Source: Zhengella mangrovi
GTDB lineage: Bacteria; Pseudomonadota; Alphaproteobacteria; Rhizobiales; Rhizobiaceae
DNA length: 64,000 nucleotides
Assembly: GCF_002727065.1 (NCBI RefSeq)
Contig: NZ_PDVP01000011.1
Coordinates: forward strand, 62,001 to 126,000
Reading direction: 5' to 3'
In this document: positions 61,459 through 64,000 of the stretch, one piece after another
Numbering within the stretch: position 1 is the first letter of the stretch
Layout: every line of letters starts with the position of its first letter
The notes under the pieces: generated by a model
The model's input: only the letters and a program-made list of their open reading frames with translations
The model's database searches: none
Told to the model about the DNA's origin: nothing
Translations under genes and position numbers: made by a program

Positions 61459-63120
61459 TCAGGCGGCGTCGATCACCTCGAGGTGACGCTCCAGGATGGC
61501 ATCGGTGTCGATGCCGTCCGGCAGGACGCCGTACATATGGCCGCCTTGTCCGCCGAGGCGCGTGGCGCAGAAGGCGCGCGCGACCGGTTCCGGCGCCACC
61601 TGCACAAGCAGCGCGCCCTGGAGGACGAGCGCCATGCGTTCGACCAGCAGGCGGCCGGCGCCCTCGCCCAGCGGGGCATCGAGCATCGCCCTGAGGTCAC
61701 GCACGGCGGCGTCGAGGTCGCCATAGCGGCCAAGCGCCGGACTGATCGCGGCGAAAAACGCGACGAGGGCCTCGGGTTCCTTGCGCAGGGTGCGCAGGAC
61801 ATCGAGAACGATGACGTTGCCCGAGCCTTCCCAGATGGCATTGAGCGGCGATTCGCGGAACAGGCGCGGCATGGGTGTCTCCTCCACGTAGCCGACGCCG
61901 CCATGGCATTCCATGCATTCGAACACGAAATTCGGGTTGCGCTTGGTCAGCCAGTACTTGGCCAGCGCAACGGCCAGTCGTGCGAAGGCCCTTGAGGATG
62001 GGTCGGTCTCGCCGAAGGCCCGGGCCACGCGCGCACCGAGCACGACGGCAGCCTCGTATTCGACCGCGAGGTCGGCGAGGACGAGACGCATCAGCGGCTG
62101 GTCGATCAGCGTCTTCTGGAAGGCGCGGCGGCCACGCACGTGGTTGAGCGCCTGGATGAAGGCCATGCGCATGATCCCGACCGTTCCCGAGACCGTGCCG
62201 AGCCGCGTGTGGTGGACCATGTCGATGATGACGTTGACGCCCCGGCCCTGTTCTCCGAGCAGGATGGCAAAGGCGCCGTGATACTCGATCTCGCTGGACG
62301 CGTTGGACTTGTTGCCGAGCTTGTCCTTCAGCCGCATGACATGGATGGTGTTGCGGCGGCCGTCCGGGGTGATGCGCGGCACCAGGAAGCAGGACAGGCC
62401 GGCGTCGGTATAGGCGAGCGTCAGGAAGCCGTCCGACATGGGGGCGGAGCAGAACCACTTGTGGCCGACGAGGCGATAGTGGCCGGCTTCCTCGTCGATC
62501 GGGATGGCGCGGGTGGAATTGGCGCGCACGTCGCTGCCGCCCTGCTTCTCGGTCATCGCCATGCCCATGGTGATGCCGGCCTTGTCGCCGATGGGGCGCA
62601 GGTCGGGATCGTAGGAGCCGCCAAGGATCCGGTCGAGCCAGGGGCGGGCCACGTCGCCCTGCTGCCTGAGCGAGGCGACCACGGCATAGGTCATGTTGAT
62701 CGGGCACATGGTGCCGGACTCGGCCTGGGTGAACAGGGCCAGAAGGCCGAAGTGGCCGACGTGGGCCGACGGATCGCCGGTCGTCCAGGCCACGTCATGG
62801 ATGTTGTGCTCCATGGCGAGCGTCATCAGGTGATGGTAGCTCGGGTGGAAGCGCACCTCGTCGAGGCGGCGGCCGTAGCGGTCGAAGGAAACCAGTTCCG
62901 GGGTGTGGCGGTTGGCCAGGTCGCCCCATTCGAGGACCTGCTGCGAGCCCACCGCGGCGCCGAGGCGCGTCATGCGGCCATCCAGCCAGTCACCGGCTTC
63001 ACGGCGGATCGCATCCCGCATGGCCGGGTCGTTGAGATAGAAGTTGCGGCCCAGGTATTCGTCAGGCTGGTTGGCCACGTCATGGGTTTCAAGTTCCGTG
63101 GCCGGTGCAAACTTGGTCAT
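61459..63120 (-). CDS. AidB-like acyl-CoA dehydrogenase
   Basis: This 553-residue member of the acyl-CoA dehydrogenase superfamily is of the AidB type. AidB proteins are longer (about 540) than ordinary members and carry an extra C-terminal domain. Visible segments are GMAMTEKQGGSDVRAN, HKWFCSAPMSDGFLTLAYT and ECHGGVGYVEETPMPRLFRE, followed by NAIWEGSGNVIVLDVLR. E. coli AidB is induced by alkylating agents, binds DNA and has weak isovaleryl-CoA dehydrogenase activity; its true role is debated. GGGAGGA precedes the ATG. It stands alone on the left strand with a convergent neighbour. Confidence 0.9.
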   Translation of the reverse strand: MTKFAPATELETHDVANQPDEYLGRNFYLNDPAMRDAIRREAGDWLDGRMTRLGAAVGSQQVLEWGDLANRHTPELVSFDRYGRRLDEVRFHPSYHHLMTLAMEHNIHDVAWTTGDPSAHVGHFGLLALFTQAESGTMCPINMTYAVVASLRQQGDVARPWLDRILGGSYDPDLRPIGDKAGITMGMAMTEKQGGSDVRANSTRAIPIDEEAGHYRLVGHKWFCSAPMSDGFLTLAYTDAGLSCFLVPRITPDGRRNTIHVMRLKDKLGNKSNASSEIEYHGAFAILLGEQGRGVNVIIDMVHHTRLGTVSGTVGIMRMAFIQALNHVRGRRAFQKTLIDQPLMRLVLADLAVEYEAAVVLGARVARAFGETDPSSRAFARLAVALAKYWLTKRNPNFVFECMECHGGVGYVEETPMPRLFRESPLNAIWEGSGNVIVLDVLRTLRKEPEALVAFFAAISPALGRYGDLDAAVRDLRAMLDAPLGEGAGRLLVERMALVLQGALLVQVAPEPVARAFCATRLGGQGGHMYGVLPDGIDTDAILERHLEVIDAA

Positions 63121-63195
63121 GGCGGTCCTCCCCGTGCACGTCCGCGACCCATGTGAGGGAAGCAGGCGGTTCCCGTCAACGCCACCCTGCGGCAA

Positions 63196-64000
63196 TCATT
63201 GCCGTGCCTGGGCGGCCGCCTCGGCTTCCTTGAGCCGTGCGCCGTAGTTCTGGAGGTATTCCGTCACCTTGTCGCGGCCCTCGGCCTGGCGGTAGCTGTC
63301 GAACAGGCGCTTCTGCTGGTCCGGCGACAGGATGCAGGACTTCGGCAGGGTCTCGCTCATCAGCAGCCGGAAGCTGACCAGGTCGCCGCGCGTGCGGTCG
63401 TCTATCACCTTGAGGCCGAGCATGTCGGCCATGGCCTTTTCCTCGGCTGCCTTGCGCAGGGCCGTATCGGCCTTCTGGCGCAGGTCGGCGATGTCCGGCA
63501 CCTGGCCTTTGGAGCGGGCGAGCATGTCGGCGAGGTCGCCGTCCGTCATCCGCTTGCCGGTGGCGATGGGAAACAGGAAGGCTGCCTCGCGCAGCGTGTT
63601 GTAGCCGCGCTCGTCGAAATAGTAGGGGGCGATGTCGGCATCCGGGATGACGGCATAGGCGGGCAGGCCGTCGCCGCTGGCCCGGTCGCCCTTGTCGATG
63701 CGGTATCCGTTCAGCCCGGCCTCTCGGAACAGGTAGTGCTCGCGATCGAGATGGGCGCCAGGATAGGCCTTCTGGAAGTAGGTGACGGCATCGGAGCCGG
63801 CCTGGCTGCCGTAGAGGTCGGCCAGCACATCGGCCCGGTCACGCGACTTGTTGATGATGGCGAGCGTGGCCTGCGGTATCTTCAGGGCATCGCCACAGAG
63901 GCGGGCATAGTCGGAAACGATCGGCGGCATGAAGTCGGCGGCGATGTTGGCTGCCGTCGCGCCGTAGCGCAGCGCGTTCAGCATCTGCGTCTGGGCCGCG
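63196..64000 (-). CDS. Uncharacterised protein, C-terminal part, cut by the window edge
   Basis: The frame is open to the right edge. A Met lies at 63984, but the residues before it (AAQTQ) continue smoothly, so the true start may be outside the window. The visible 267 residues are soluble-looking and rich in charged helices, ending KEAEAAAQARQ. I see no known motif. Features are LYGSQAGSDAVTYFQKAYPG, YFDERGYNTLREAAFLFPIA and a region with regularly spaced Asp and Lys. The segment SETLPKSCILSPDQQKRLFD resembles a binding helix. No function is proposed. Confidence 0.55.
   Translation of the reverse strand, partial: AAQTQMLNALRYGATAANIAADFMPPIVSDYARLCGDALKIPQATLAIINKSRDRADVLADLYGSQAGSDAVTYFQKAYPGAHLDREHYLFREAGLNGYRIDKGDRASGDGLPAYAVIPDADIAPYYFDERGYNTLREAAFLFPIATGKRMTDGDLADMLARSKGQVPDIADLRQKADTALRKAAEEKAMADMLGLKVIDDRTRGDLVSFRLLMSETLPKSCILSPDQQKRLFDSYRQAEGRDKVTEYLQNYGARLKEAEAAAQARQ

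Overview
The window is about 64 kb of high-GC bacterial chromosome, nearly all coding, with genes in tight overlapping operons on both strands. The gene set points to an alphaproteobacterium, probably Hyphomicrobiales/Rhizobiales or a near relative. Evidence for this is an opgGHC glucan cluster, an Irr-box-like site ahead of feoAB, a CheR-tether pentapeptide on a soluble chemoreceptor, a PcaQ-like LysR regulator and several TRAP transporters. This placement is inferred from gene content only. No rRNA, tRNA, CRISPR array, prophage or insertion sequence was seen.

Layout. 1-6271: the start of a ProC-like reductase (cut by the window edge), a B12-binding mutase-like fusion, a globin-coupled chemoreceptor and a Cache chemoreceptor. 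6299-9834: a tartrate/D-malate-type dehydrogenase and feoAB with a small membrane protein. 10145-14897: opgG, opgH, opgC for periplasmic glucans; the opgH N-terminus lies in another frame. 14908-21552: two transglutaminase-fold proteins and a circularly permuted ATP-grasp/alpha-E protein. 21675-28516: an acyl-CoA carboxylase/hydratase/BKACE catabolic operon with a divergent TetR regulator. 28582-30701: copper delivery for cytochrome oxidase (SCO, PCu(A)C, CtaG).

30883-38391: a TetR regulator diverging from an operon with an NrtA/CynA-class ABC importer, an OsmC protein, an acyl-CoA-dehydrogenase-like flavoprotein, a rhodanese, cyanase and an adrenodoxin-type ferredoxin. This mix suggests breakdown of a compound carrying C, N and S (thiocyanate-like or organic) via cyanate, and is the best candidate here for an undescribed system. 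38627-42673: a ThDP enzyme, a small cytochrome c and a PQQ dehydrogenase with a lanthanide-type Asp-x-Asp signature.

42775-63120 is an aromatic-acid island. A MobA-like hydroxylase (3-hydroxybenzoate to protocatechuate) faces its MarR regulator. A TRAP importer, a PcaQ-like regulator and a fused LigB-LigA extradiol dioxygenase follow. Then comes a complete phthalate route: oxygenase, reductase, dihydrodiol dehydrogenase and 4,5-dihydroxyphthalate decarboxylase, which also ends at protocatechuate. A second MarR regulator, a TAXI-TRAP transporter, a DMT exporter and a class II aldolase-family enzyme complete the block. Four copies of the palindrome TTAG-N4-CTAA sit before the phthalate oxygenase, the reductase, the TAXI receptor and the DMT gene, defining a probable local regulon. 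The window ends with an AidB-like acyl-CoA dehydrogenase and an unrecognised protein cut by the edge.
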